The notes under the pieces were generated by a model that saw nothing but the letters and a program-made list of their open reading frames with translations, was not told where the DNA came from and searched no databases. The position numbers and the translations under genes were made by a program. This document shows, piece by piece, positions 7,873 to 17,513 of a stretch of DNA of 64,000 nucleotides. This DNA is from JAOPZW01 sp963788935 (GTDB lineage Bacteria > Actinomycetota > Thermoleophilia > Solirubrobacterales > Solirubrobacteraceae): the NCBI GenBank assembly GCA_963788935.1, contig CAWBIM010000004.1:248001-312000 (forward strand). Reading direction: 5' to 3'. Numbering within the stretch: the first letter of the stretch is position 1; each line of letters starts with the position of its first letter.

Positions 7873-10309
7873 GTGTCCGCCCGACTCGACATCCCGCCCT
7901 GCCCCGTCGCCGACGTCCTCGCCCTCCAGCGCGAGCTCGGGGTCGGGTTCGTCGTGGGCCAGGTGCTCGTCCGCCGCGGCATGGCCGACCCGGCCGTCGC
8001 CCGTGCGTGGCTCGAGGCGGGCGAGGCTCATCTGCCGTCCGCGTTCGCGGGGATCGACCGGGCGGTCGAGGTCGTGCTCGGCCACGCCGCGGCCGGCACG
8101 CGGATCACGGTCCACGGCGACTACGACGTCGACGGCGTGTGCTCGACGGCGATCCTCGTGCGCGTCCTGCGCGGGCTGGGAGCGGACGTCGACTGGTACC
8201 TGCCCAGCCGCACCGAGGACGGCTACGGCCTCGCCGCGCCGACCGTGCGCCGCCTGGCCGAGCGCGGCACGCGGCTGCTGCTGACCGCGGACTGCGCGAT
8301 CACCGCGGTCGACGAGGTCGCGGCGGCCCGCGCCGCCGGGATGGACGTCGTCGTGACCGACCACCACCAGCCGCGCGCCGACGGCACGCTGCCCGACGCG
8401 CCGCTCGTCCACCCGGCGCTGTGCGGCTACCCGTGCCCCGACCTGTGCGCGACGGCCGTCGCGTACAAGCTCGCGGCGGCGCTGCTGGCCGCGGCGGGGG
8501 CAGGACCCGGCCGGGGCCGACGAGGACCTCGACGTGGTCGCGCTCGCGACGGTGGCCGACTGCGTCCCGCTCGTCGGCGAGAACCGCCGCCTCGTCCGCG
8601 CCGGGTTGCAGGCGCTCGCCGCCACCCGGCGGCCCGGATTGCGCGCGCTCATGCGCGTCGCGCGGGTCGACCCGGGCGCGCTCGACGCCCGCGGCATCGG
8701 CTTCCGGCTCGCCCCGCGCATCAACGCGGCGGGCCGTCTGCACCGCGCCGACGCGGGCCTCGAGCTCCTGCTCACGCGCGACGACGAGCGCGCGACCGCG
8801 ATCGCGGCCGAGCTCGACGCGTGGAACGTCGAGCGCCGCCACACCGAGACCCGGATCCTGTTCGCGGCCGAGGCGCAGGTCGCCGAGACCGGCGAGGCGT
8901 CGGCCTACGTCCTCGCGGGCGACGACTGGCACCCCGGCGTCATCGGCATCGTGGCGTCGCGGATCGCCGAACGCCACCACCGGCCGTGCGTGATGGTCGC
9001 CCTCGACGGCGACGAGGGGACGGGCTCGGGCCGGTCGATCCCGGCCTTCGACCTGCTCGGCGGCCTCGACGCGTGCGCCGGCCACCTCCTGCGCCACGGC
9101 GGCCACCGCGCGGCGGCCGGGTGCACGATCACCCGCGAGGCGGTGGCCGCGTTCCGGGCGGCGTTCACCGCGCACGCGGGGGCGGTCCTGACGCCCGAGG
9201 ACCTCGTCCCGCGCGAGCGCGTCGACGCCGTCGTCGCCGGTGACGAGCTCGGCTTCGACCTCGCGCACGACCTCGAGCGGCTCGCGCCGTTCGGGATCGG
9301 CAACCCCGACGTGTCGCTGATGGTCCCCGCTGCGCGGCTGTCCGACCCGCGGCCGATGGGGGAGGGCAAGCACCTGCGCTTCACGGTCGAGTCCGGCGGC
9401 GTGCGGGCCCGAGCGGTGGCCTTCGGGATGGCGAAGCTGCCCGAGCCGGCGGTCGCGGACGGAGCGCTCGACGCGACGTTCGGGCTCGAGCTCAACGAAT
9501 GGAACGGGGCGGTCGAGGCCCGGCTCGTCCTGCGCTGTGCGCAGCCGCCGCAGCCCGGCCCGATCACGCTCGTCGGCGAGCCGGAGGACGCCGTCGCGGC
9601 CGCGCTCGCCGAGCTCGACGCGCCGCTCGAGCCGCGCGCGGCGCTCGAGGCGCCGGCGGCGCTCCAGGCGCCCCGCGACCGCCGCGACGGCGGCGCGGCG
9701 GGCGTGATCGCCGCCGTCGCGCTGTCGGGCGACCCGGTGCTCGTCGCCTGCGCCGACGCGCGGGCCCGTCGCCGCCACCTCGACGGGCGCCTCGGCGCGA
9801 TCGCCGTGTGCTCGTGGGCCGCGCTCGAGCGCGACCCGGCGCTCGCGGCGCCCTACGCCCACGTCGTCGCCCTCGATCCGCCGTTGGGTCACGAGGCCGC
9901 GTTGCGGCTTGCGGGCGCGCACGGCGCGCTCGTCCACCTCGCGTGGGGCGAGGGCGAGCGGCGCTTCGCCCTCAAGGTCCTCGAGGCCACGGGCGACCTG
10001 CGCGCCCCGGCGCGCGCGCTGTACCGCGCACTGAAGGCGGGCACGGCGCTCCCGGCCGCGCTTGCGGCCACCGGGCCGCCCGCGGTCGCGGGCCGCGCGC
10101 TGCGGGTCCTGACGGAGCTCGGTCTCGTGACGGTCGACCGCGCGACGCCGGCCGTCGCGGTGCCCGCGGCGGAACGCACCGATCTCGAGCACTCGCCATC
10201 TTTCCGGGCCGCCGCGGCGCGGCTGCAGGCGACCCGCGCCCGGCTGGACGCGCGGCGGGCCCGGGCGGCGCCGCCGCCGGCCCGTGAGACGGCGGCCGCC
10301 GCGGCCTGA
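7873..10309 (+). pseudogene. recJ: Single-stranded-DNA exonuclease RecJ, reading frame broken by one extra base
   Basis: RecJ removes 5' single-stranded DNA in recombination and mismatch repair. The first frame (7873 to about 8500) holds the DHH-family catalytic motifs DYDVDG and TDHHQPR and ends at LAAAGAG. The second frame (from about 8501) continues without loss with DEDLDVVALATVADCVPLVGENR, the DHHA1 part with RINAAGRL and GSGRSIPAFDLL, then an OB-like region and a poorly conserved C-terminal extension of about 250 residues. Removing one G from the GGGGG at 8496-8500 restores a continuous protein of about 811 residues. I therefore think the gene is intact and the extra base a consensus error. 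GTG start at 7873, with TAGGGT 9 nt before it. Confidence 0.85.
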
Positions 10310-10362
10310 GACCGGTCCACGCCGTGTCCGGTCGACGGGGCGGAGGGGGTACCCTTGGAGGC

Positions 10363-12750
10363 ATGGCCTCCGAGGCGCAGACCGACCGGAAGGAGGAGGC
10401 CCGCCGCGACGGCGACGGGTCCCCGCCGCGTCGCGCCCAGGAGCTGACTTCGGTCACGAGCGACCGCACGCCGGTCGACCGCGTCGAGAACCCCGACGCG
10501 CCCATCACCGTCTCGCGGGCCGACTTCACCGCGACCGAGATTCGCCTGCTGGGCGACCTCTTCGCGATCGTCGAGGAGCACGCCGACGAGGCCGCCGTGG
10601 TCATCGACCGCGACCGCGTCGAGGACGCGTTCCTCTTCGCGTGCGAGCACCACGCCGACCAGCGCCGGCAGTCGGGCGAGGAGTTCATCTTCCATCCCGT
10701 CGGCGTCGCGAAGATCTGCGCCGGGCTGCGCCTCGACACCGAGACGCTGTGCGCCGCGCTGCTGCACGACACCGTCGAGGACACGAGCGCCTCCCTCGAG
10801 GAGGTCCGCGAGCGGTTCGGCGACGAGATCGCCACGCTCGTCGACGGCGTCACGAAGCTCACCGGCATCACGTTCACGAGCCGCGACGAGGCGCAGGCCG
10901 AGAACTACCGCAAGATGATGGTCGCGATGGCCACGGACATCCGGGTCATCCTCATCAAGCTGGCCGATCGCCTGCACAACATGCGCACGATCGGCGCGAT
11001 GCCCAAGCAGAAGCAGATCGAGAAGGCCAAGGAGACCCTCGAGATCTACGCGCCGATCGCGCACCGCCTCGGCATCCACGCGATGAAGTGGGAGCTCGAG
11101 GACCTCGCGTTCGCCGCGCTGCATCCGCGCAAGTACCAGGAGATCAAGGGCCTGGTCAACCAGCAGCGCGAGGAGCGCGAGACCTACGTCACGGCCGCCG
11201 GCGAGTACCTGGCCAAGGAGCTCGAGGCGCTCGGCATCCACGCCGAGATCTTCGGCCGCGCGAAGCACTTCTACTCCATCTATTCGAAGATGACGAAGAA
11301 GGGCCGCGAGTTCAACGAGATCTACGACCTCACGGCCATGCGGGTCATCGTCGACTCGGTGAAGGACACCTACGGCGCGGTGGGCGTCATCCACTCGCTG
11401 TGGAAGCCGCTGCCCGGGCGGTTCAAGGACTTCATCGCGATGCCGAAGTTCAACATGTACCAGTCGCTGCACACGACGGTGATCGGGCCCGAGGGGCTGC
11501 CCCTCGAGATCCAGATCCGCACGCGCGAGATGCACGACATGGCCGAGTTCGGCGTCGCGGCGCACTGGATCTACAAGGAGGGCCCGACCGCGCGCGGCAA
11601 GCCCGCCCCCGAGGGCGAGAGCAAGCTCAAGTGGCTGCGCTCGATGCTCGACTGGCAGCAGGAGCTCCAGGACCCCAAGGAGTTCATGGAGAACCTGAAG
11701 GTCGACCTCTTCGACGAGGAGGTCTTCGTCTTCACCCCGAAGGGCGAGGTGAAGTCGCTGGCCGCGGGCGCGACCCCGCTCGACTTCGCCTACGAGATCC
11801 ACACGGAGCTCGGCCACCGCTGCGTCGGCGCGAAGGTCAACTCGAAGATCGTCCCGCTGAACTACCAGCTGAACTCCGGCGACATCGTCGAGGTGCTGAC
11901 GTCCAAGCGCGAGCGCGGCCCGTCGCGCGACTGGCTCGCGGTCGTGAAGACCACCCGCGCGCGCAACAAGATCAAGCAGTGGTTCAAGCAGGAGTCGCGC
12001 CAGGACACCGAGCACTCGGGCCGCGCGCTGCTGCAGGATGCGCTGACCAAGGCCGGGCTGCCGCCCCAGAAGATCGCGGGCTCGCCGCTGCTGGCCGACG
12101 TCATCCGCGAGATGGGCTTCCGCAAGGCCGAGGAGTTCTACATCGCGCTCGGCGGCGCGAAGATCTCGACGAAGGTCGTCGTCAACAAGGTCATGTCGCG
12201 CCTGAAGCAGGGCGAGGCGGCCGAGGCCGACCAGGAGCCGGTCGAGGCGCTCATCTCGCCGCGGCGCGAGCGCCGGCAGCCGACCGGGTCGAGCAACTCC
12301 TACGGCATCCTCGTCGAAGGCGTCGACGACGTCATGCTCCGCCTGGCGAAGTGCTGTCGCCCGGTGCCCGGCGACCCGATCGTCGGCTACGTCTCGCTCG
12401 GCCGCGGCATCACGATCCACCGCGACGACTGCCCGAACACCGCCGCCCTGCGCAAGGACCCCGAGCGCTTCGTGCGCGTCCACTGGGAGGGCGAGCACGT
12501 GCAGGCCTTCAAGGTCGAGCTGCAGGTCGACGCGTGGGACCGCCACCGCCTCCTCGAGGACCTCTCGCGGACGTTCGCCGAGGCGGGCTGCAACATCGTG
12601 GAGGCGCGCTGCATCGTCTCCTCGCCGATGGTCCAGAACCGGTTCGTCGTCGAGGTCGCCGACACGCAGGGCCTCAAGCAGACGGTCAACCGCCTGCGCA
12701 ACATCGACGGCGTCTTCGACGCCTACCGCGTCACGCCTGGGGCCGGCTGA
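10363..12750 (+). CDS. relA: Bifunctional (p)ppGpp synthetase/hydrolase, RelA/SpoT
   Basis: A 795-residue long RSH protein that makes and degrades the stringent-response alarmone. Order: an acidic N-terminal leader, the HD hydrolase domain with HD at 135-136 (LLHDTVEDT), the synthetase domain (RAKHFYSIYSKM, RFKDFIAMPKFNMYQSLHTTV), a TGS domain (VFVFTPKGEVKSLAAGATPLDFAYEIHT), a helical part with a CCRPVPGD zinc-finger-like segment, and a C-terminal ACT domain. Both catalytic halves look intact. The ATG at 10363 is preceded by TACCCT at 7 nt and by GGAGG too close to act well, so a leaderless mRNA is plausible. The M24 peptidase gene follows after 9 nt. Confidence 0.95.
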   Translation: MASEAQTDRKEEARRDGDGSPPRRAQELTSVTSDRTPVDRVENPDAPITVSRADFTATEIRLLGDLFAIVEEHADEAAVVIDRDRVEDAFLFACEHHADQRRQSGEEFIFHPVGVAKICAGLRLDTETLCAALLHDTVEDTSASLEEVRERFGDEIATLVDGVTKLTGITFTSRDEAQAENYRKMMVAMATDIRVILIKLADRLHNMRTIGAMPKQKQIEKAKETLEIYAPIAHRLGIHAMKWELEDLAFAALHPRKYQEIKGLVNQQREERETYVTAAGEYLAKELEALGIHAEIFGRAKHFYSIYSKMTKKGREFNEIYDLTAMRVIVDSVKDTYGAVGVIHSLWKPLPGRFKDFIAMPKFNMYQSLHTTVIGPEGLPLEIQIRTREMHDMAEFGVAAHWIYKEGPTARGKPAPEGESKLKWLRSMLDWQQELQDPKEFMENLKVDLFDEEVFVFTPKGEVKSLAAGATPLDFAYEIHTELGHRCVGAKVNSKIVPLNYQLNSGDIVEVLTSKRERGPSRDWLAVVKTTRARNKIKQWFKQESRQDTEHSGRALLQDALTKAGLPPQKIAGSPLLADVIREMGFRKAEEFYIALGGAKISTKVVVNKVMSRLKQGEAAEADQEPVEALISPRRERRQPTGSSNSYGILVEGVDDVMLRLAKCCRPVPGDPIVGYVSLGRGITIHRDDCPNTAALRKDPERFVRVHWEGEHVQAFKVELQVDAWDRHRLLEDLSRTFAEAGCNIVEARCIVSSPMVQNRFVVEVADTQGLKQTVNRLRNIDGVFDAYRVTPGAG

Positions 12751-12759
12751 GCCGGCCCG

Positions 12760-13903
12760 ATGGCCGACGACGTCCTCATCTACGGCGACACCGAGCGCTC
12801 GGCGACGCTGCGGCACGAGATCCCGCTCGCCATCGGCGACCCGTTCCTCTACGTCGAGGTCGCGGGCCGGCGCGTCGTCCTGACGAACGCCCTCGAGCGC
12901 GACCGGATCGCGCGCGCGGCGCCGGACGTCGAGCTGCTCGTCGGCGACGACGTCGGGATGGACGACCTCGTCGCGTCCGGGCATGCCGCACCACGAGATC
13001 CGGCTCGAGGTCTGCGCGCGGGTGTGCTCCCGCCTGGACCTGCGGACCGCGGTCGTCCCGCCCGAGCTGCCGGTCGAGCTCGCCGACCGCCTGCGCGCCG
13101 ACGGCATCGAGCTCCGTCCCGACCACGTGACGTTCGAGGCCCGCCGGCGCGCGAAGAACGCCGAGGAGCTCGCGGGGATCCGCCGCGCCCAGGTCGCCGC
13201 CGAGGCGGCCATGGCGGCGTGCGCGGCGATGCTGCGCGAGGCCGAGGTCGCCGGCGACGAGCTGCGCCGCGACGGCGCCCCGCTGCTGGCCGAGGACGTC
13301 CGGGCCGCGATCCGCGACGCCTGCGCCGCCCGCGGCGCGGTCGCCCCGGCCGACACGATCGTCGCCCGCAGCGACCGCTTCCCCGGCGGCCACGACCCGG
13401 GCCACGGGCCGCTCGCGCCGGGGATCCCGATCACGGTCGACCTCTGGCCGCGCGACGAGGCCTCGGGCTGCCACGCCGACATGACGCGCACGTTCGTCGT
13501 CGGCGAGGCGAGCGACGAGACGCGCGCGATGCACGCGCTGGCGATGGAGGCGCTCGAGCAGAGCACCGCGGCCGTCCGCCCGGGCGTCACCGGCCGCGCG
13601 CTGTACGACATCGCCTGCGACGTCTTCGAGGCCGCGGGCCATCCGACCCAGCGCACGAAGACGCCGGGCGAGCCGCTGACGGAGGGCTTCTACTTCAGCC
13701 TCGGCCACGGCGTCGGCCTCGAGGTCCACGAGCCGCCGGGCCTCGGGCGCACCGGCACCGACCCGCTCGTCGCGGGCGACGTCGTCGCGATCGAGCCGGG
13801 CACGTCGGGCGACGGCTGGGCGGCGCGCGTCGAGGACCTCGTGCTCGTCACCGACGACGGCCCCGAGGTCCTCACCGACTACCCGTACGACCTGGCCCCC
13901 TGA
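12760..13903 (+). pseudogene. M24 metallopeptidase (Xaa-Pro aminopeptidase-like), frame broken by one extra G
   Basis: The protein is in the pita-bread M24 family, which includes Xaa-Pro dipeptidases and aminopeptidases. The first 73 residues (12760 to about 12980) are in one frame; the rest (ending 13903) is in the next. Deleting one G from GGG at 12979-12981 joins DDLVASG to MPHHEIRLEV and gives a protein of about 380 residues. All five metal ligands can be seen: Asp in TVDLWPRD, Asp in HADMTRTF, His in SLGHGVGLEVHE, Glu in AIEPGT and Glu in RVEDLVLV. An active gene with a consensus error is more likely than decay. It follows relA and probably shares its transcript. Confidence 0.85.
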
Positions 13904-13907
13904 GGCG

Positions 13908-14429
13908 CTACGCGCCCGCCGGCGGCGCGGCCGGGAACTGCTCGAGCACCCACTCCGGCCCGAGCACCGGGCGCCGGTAGGAGCGCCCGCCGACCGGCAC
14001 GTAGTCGCCGGTGCGCGGGTTCATCGGCAGGCGCCGCTCGACCGGATACCACTCGTTGTGCTGCTCGATGAGGTCGTTCAGGGCCGGGTCGAAGCGCCAC
14101 GCGCCGGCGATCTCGCGCCAGCGGCGGGCGAACCGCGAGCGGTCGCGGCCGCACTCGCGCGCGAGCGCACGGTAGGCGCGCTCGAGGCGGCGCCGCTCGG
14201 CGGCGATCCCCTCGTCGATCTCCATGACGCGCTCCATCCAGCGCGGCTTGACCCCGGCCTTGAGGTACGCCTCGACGCTGCGCTGCGTCGTCGCGGCGCG
14301 GCGGGACAGGGGCTGGCCGCGGACCGACTCGTCGATGAGCGAGCGGCTCAGCACGTGCTCGACGGCCGAGCGCGGATCGGCGGCGTCAGGGGTCGGGGTG
14401 TCGTTCTCGTCGGGCTGCGGACGGGACAT
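13908..14429 (-). CDS. Conserved-looking hypothetical protein
   Basis: A 173-residue soluble protein that I do not recognise. The middle is strongly helical and basic-acidic (ERRRLERAYRALARECGRD), and the C-terminus carries the proline- and tyrosine-rich segment EWYPVERRLPMNPRTGDYVPVGGRSYRR. I chose the ATG at 14429 over one two codons earlier because TATCCT lies 8 nt before it, the spacing found at many starts here. The gene converges on the M24 peptidase, with stops 4 nt apart. No signal, membrane segment or cysteine cluster. Confidence 0.6.
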   Translation of the reverse strand: MSRPQPDENDTPTPDAADPRSAVEHVLSRSLIDESVRGQPLSRRAATTQRSVEAYLKAGVKPRWMERVMEIDEGIAAERRRLERAYRALARECGRDRSRFARRWREIAGAWRFDPALNDLIEQHNEWYPVERRLPMNPRTGDYVPVGGRSYRRPVLGPEWVLEQFPAAPPAGA

Positions 14430-14507
14430 CCGCATCCAGGATAGGCCGCGCGCCGACCGCCCCCGCGTCCCTGGCGCGAGGGCGATCACGGCCGGTGGGG
14501 CGACGGC

Positions 14508-15449
14508 TCAGACCGCCGCGGGCGCCTGGTCGAGGATCCCGCGGAAGCGCTCGAGGTAGCCCAGCAGCGAGTCGGTGTCGCCCGCGTCGTGGACGAAGTT
14601 GACGTCGAAGAACGTCACCTCGACGCCGGCCTCGTCGAGCCGGACGCAGTCCTCGTGGATCTGCTCCCAGGTCCCGTGCGCGACCGGGCGGCCCTCGTCG
14701 GGCAGCGGCTCGTCGGTGCGGTGCACGAGGCAGCGCACGACGGTCGGCATCGCCGCGCCGTCGCGGCCCGCGGCGGTCGCCGCGTCCTGCACGGCCTGCC
14801 GCATCTGGAGGATCGCGTCGACCGGCGCGCAGCAGGCGGTGAAGCCGTCGGCGATCCGGCCCGCGCGGGTCAGCGCGACCGGGGCGAACGCGCCCATGTA
14901 CAGCGGCGGGTGCGGCGCCTGCACCGGCTTCGGCCCGAACTCGGTGAGCGGCACGTCGACGAAGTCGCCGTGGAACTCGACCGGGTCCGGCGCCCACAGC
15001 GCCTTCATGGCCTGGATGTACTCCCCGCCGCGGCGCCCGCGGGTGGCGAACGGCGTGTTCGTCACGTCGGCCTCGTCCTCGGACCAGCCCAGGCCGAGCC
15101 CGACGTCGATGCGCCCGTTCGACAGGTGGTCCATCGTGGCGATCCGCTTGGCGAGCTGGACCGGGTTGTGGAACGGCAGGTTGATGAGGCTCACGCCGAG
15201 GCGGATGCGCTCGGTCAGCGCCGAGGCGTACGTCAGCGCGGTCAGGTGCTCGAAGACCGTCTCGTACTGCCAGTCGAGCACGCCCTCGGGGTTGCCGGGA
15301 TAGGGCGTCTTCGGGTTGACCGGCTTCAGCAGCCGCTCGTTGGTCCACAGCGAGTGATAGCCGAGGCGCTCGGCCTCGACCGCCACCTGGCGGATGTTGT
15401 CCCGGGACGCGATCGGCCCCAGGTGCGGGAGGGCGAACCCAAGCTCCAT
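14508..15449 (-). CDS. LLM-class (F420/flavin-dependent) oxidoreductase 1
   Basis: A 313-residue luciferase-like monooxygenase-fold protein, beginning MELGFALPHLGP with a GAGGAGAGAG ribosome site. Typical signatures are IRLGVSLINLPFHNPVQLAKRIATMDHLSNGRIDVGLGLGW, in the family's second and third strands, and HPPLYMGAFAP. The fold and length match TIGR03619-type F420-dependent oxidoreductases, which reduce or oxygenate small molecules; the cofactor (F420 or FMN) cannot be decided here. It is the last gene of a minus-strand group containing a cyclase, a beta-keto acid cleavage enzyme and a second LLM protein, so it probably takes part in the same catabolic route. Confidence 0.85.
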   Translation of the reverse strand: MELGFALPHLGPIASRDNIRQVAVEAERLGYHSLWTNERLLKPVNPKTPYPGNPEGVLDWQYETVFEHLTALTYASALTERIRLGVSLINLPFHNPVQLAKRIATMDHLSNGRIDVGLGLGWSEDEADVTNTPFATRGRRGGEYIQAMKALWAPDPVEFHGDFVDVPLTEFGPKPVQAPHPPLYMGAFAPVALTRAGRIADGFTACCAPVDAILQMRQAVQDAATAAGRDGAAMPTVVRCLVHRTDEPLPDEGRPVAHGTWEQIHEDCVRLDEAGVEVTFFDVNFVHDAGDTDSLLGYLERFRGILDQAPAAV

Positions 15450-15569
15450 GTCTCTCTCCTCACGTCGACGACGACCGGTCCGCTCGCTGAGGCGCTGGGA
15501 GGGACCGGGGGCGGAGCGGTTGCCCCCGGTCCCTGCTCGCCCTCCGAGCACCCGCGCGCCGCATACCGG

Positions 15570-16547
15570 TCAGCGAATCGCCACCGGTCCGGGCGGCGCG
15601 CCGGCGGTGCCGGTGAACGCCAACGGTGGAGCCGAGACGAGCATCTCGTAGCGCCCGTCTTCGGCGCACGCCTCGGCCAGGGCCTCGAGATCGAACATCT
15701 CGCCGATCAGCAGGCCCATGTACACGAGGGCCGGGATGTGGAACGGCTGGAAGCTGTCGGGCAGCTCGTTCGGCCGGACCTCGCAGCCCCACGTGTCGGT
15801 GGCGACGGCCGCGATGTTGCGGTTCGCCAGCCACGGGATGGTGAAGAAGCTGAGCCCGGGGGCGTCACCGCCCGCGTACGTGCCCCAGCCCTCCTCGAAG
15901 CACCGGGCCATCTGCCCGGTGCGCAGCAGGATGATGTCGCCCGTCCCGACCTCGACCTTGCCGAACTCGGCCGCCGCCTCGAGGTCGTCGGAGGTGATCG
16001 GGTAGCCGTCGTCGAGCCACGGCAGCCCCTTCGAGCGCGGGATGTCGAGCAGGACCGCGCGGCCCACGAGCTTGTCCTTCAGCACCTCCGCGCCGTTGCG
16101 GGTGGTGCCGTTGGCCGTGTACTCGTCCGCCGGGTAGCCGTTGTACATCCGGCCGCGGTGGAAGATGTGCGACAGGCTGTCCCAATGGGTCGCCGACTGC
16201 AGGTGCAGCACGACGGTGTCGTCGGCGTAGCCCATCTGGCGCGGCAGCGGGCCGCCCGCCCACATCTGCTTGGACAGCGCGTGGTCGGTGCCGGTCGCCA
16301 CCGAGTAGCGCAGGCAGTTGAAGCGCCCGTTGGCGCCCGTCTGCGGGCCGTTCTGGTCGAAGTGCAGGCCGAGCGGGACGACCTGGCCGGTGCGGACGAG
16401 GCCCGCCGCCGCGCGCACGAGCGCGGGCGTGATGTGGTTCGTCGTGCCGCACTGGTCGTCGCCGCCCCAGCGGCCCCAGTTGCTGTAGCGGTCGATGTAC
16501 TCGTCGAGCGCGTCGTGGACGGCCTCGCTCTCGACCTGGTCGGTCAT
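15570..16547 (-). CDS. Cyclase-family hydrolase (PF04199, kynurenine formamidase/isatin hydrolase-like)
   Basis: A 325-residue member of the cyclase fold that uses a metal to hydrolyse cyclic amides, lactones or formamides. The metal-binding signature is seen as ATHWDSLSHIFHRGRMYNGY, a variant of HxGTHxDxPxH, followed by RAVLLDIPRSKG and GDIILLRTGQM, both typical of the family. At 325 residues it is longer than kynurenine formamidase (about 210) and closer to the larger cyclase proteins. The ATG overlaps the TGA of the beta-keto acid cleavage gene (ATGA at 16544-16547). In this setting it probably opens a ring or cleaves an amide whose product feeds the cleavage enzyme. Substrate not determined. 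Confidence 0.85.
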   Translation of the reverse strand: MTDQVESEAVHDALDEYIDRYSNWGRWGGDDQCGTTNHITPALVRAAAGLVRTGQVVPLGLHFDQNGPQTGANGRFNCLRYSVATGTDHALSKQMWAGGPLPRQMGYADDTVVLHLQSATHWDSLSHIFHRGRMYNGYPADEYTANGTTRNGAEVLKDKLVGRAVLLDIPRSKGLPWLDDGYPITSDDLEAAAEFGKVEVGTGDIILLRTGQMARCFEEGWGTYAGGDAPGLSFFTIPWLANRNIAAVATDTWGCEVRPNELPDSFQPFHIPALVYMGLLIGEMFDLEALAEACAEDGRYEMLVSAPPLAFTGTAGAPPGPVAIR

Positions 16548-17504
16548 GCCGCGGCGGCCTCCCCGCGGCCGAGCGCCGTGTTCTCCGGGCCCTTGAGGCC
16601 GAGCATGTCGCGGGCCTCCGCCGGGGTGGCGACCTCGAGCGACAGCTCGCCCAGGATCCGCCCGATCTTCTCGACCTGCTCGGCGTTGCTCTCCGCGAGC
16701 ACGCCCTTCGAGAGGTAGATCGAGTCCTCGAGGCCGACGCGCACGTTGCCGCCCATGATCGCGCCGACGGTGACGAGCCGCGTCTGGTGACGGCCCGGCC
16801 CCGAGCACGGACAGGTGGTACTCGTCGCCGAACAGCCGGTCGGCGATCCCCTTCATGTGCACGAGGTTCTCGACGTCGGGGCCGATGCCGCCGAGGATCC
16901 CGAAGATCGCCTGCACGAACAGCGGCGGCTTCAGCACCCCGCGGTCCAGGAAGTGGGCGAGGTTGTAGAGGTGGCCGGCGTCGTAGCACTCGAACTCGAA
17001 GCGCGTCCCGCGCTCCCCGATCTCGGTGACGATCGTCTCGATGTCGGCGAACGTGTTCTTGAAGATGAAGTCCGTCGTGTTCTCGAGGTAGGGCTTCTCC
17101 CAGTCGTGCTTGAACTCGGCGATCCCCGCGGCCATCGGGAAGATCCCGAAGTTGAAGCTGCCCATGTTCAGCGAGCACAGCTCGGGGTCGAAGCGCCGGA
17201 CCGCGGCGAGCCGCTCCTCGAGCGACATCCCCAGGCCGCCGCCCGTCGTGATGTTGATGACGGCGTCGGTGCGGTCGAAGATGTCGGGCAGGAACTGCCC
17301 GAACACGTCGGGGTCGGGGGTCGGGCGGCCGGTTCCGGGGTCGCGAGCGTGCAGATGCAGGATCGCGGCGCCGGCCTCGGCCGCACCGACCGCCTGGTCG
17401 GCGATCTCCTCGGGAGTGATGGGCAGGTGCGGCGTCAGTGACGGGACGTGGATCGCCCCGGTCACGGCACAGCTGATGATCGCCTTGCGTTGCTTTCGGG
17501 CCAT
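16544..17504 (-). pseudogene. Beta-keto acid cleavage enzyme (BKACE/DUF849), frame broken by one extra base
   Basis: BKACE enzymes condense a beta-keto acid with acetyl-CoA to give acetoacetate and a new CoA ester, as in lysine fermentation (Kce). The first frame has AAILHLHARDPGTGRPTPD, with the zinc-binding HxH, MGSFNFG and FECYDAGHLYNL. The last 70 residues are in another frame and hold GGNVRVGLEDSIYL, including the conserved RVGLED. Removing one C from CCC (16794-16796) joins them as LGAGRHQTRLVTVGAIMGG, the expected sequence. The restored protein has about 319 residues, normal for the family. TAGGGT lies 6 nt before the ATG and overlaps the stop of the upstream LLM gene. Confidence 0.85.
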
Positions 17505-17513
17505 GGCGCGACC

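Noticed and set aside
8490..8540. Programmed +1 frameshift in recJ
   Set aside because: No slippery heptamer-stop context or regulatory structure is evident, and five other genes here show the same single-base surplus; consensus error is simpler.
9889..13656. A 1255-codon open frame on the minus strand through recJ and relA
   Set aside because: Shadow of high-GC coding sequence: the real plus-strand genes carry catalytic motifs, the antisense protein is a leucine/valine/aspartate-rich repeat with no domain.
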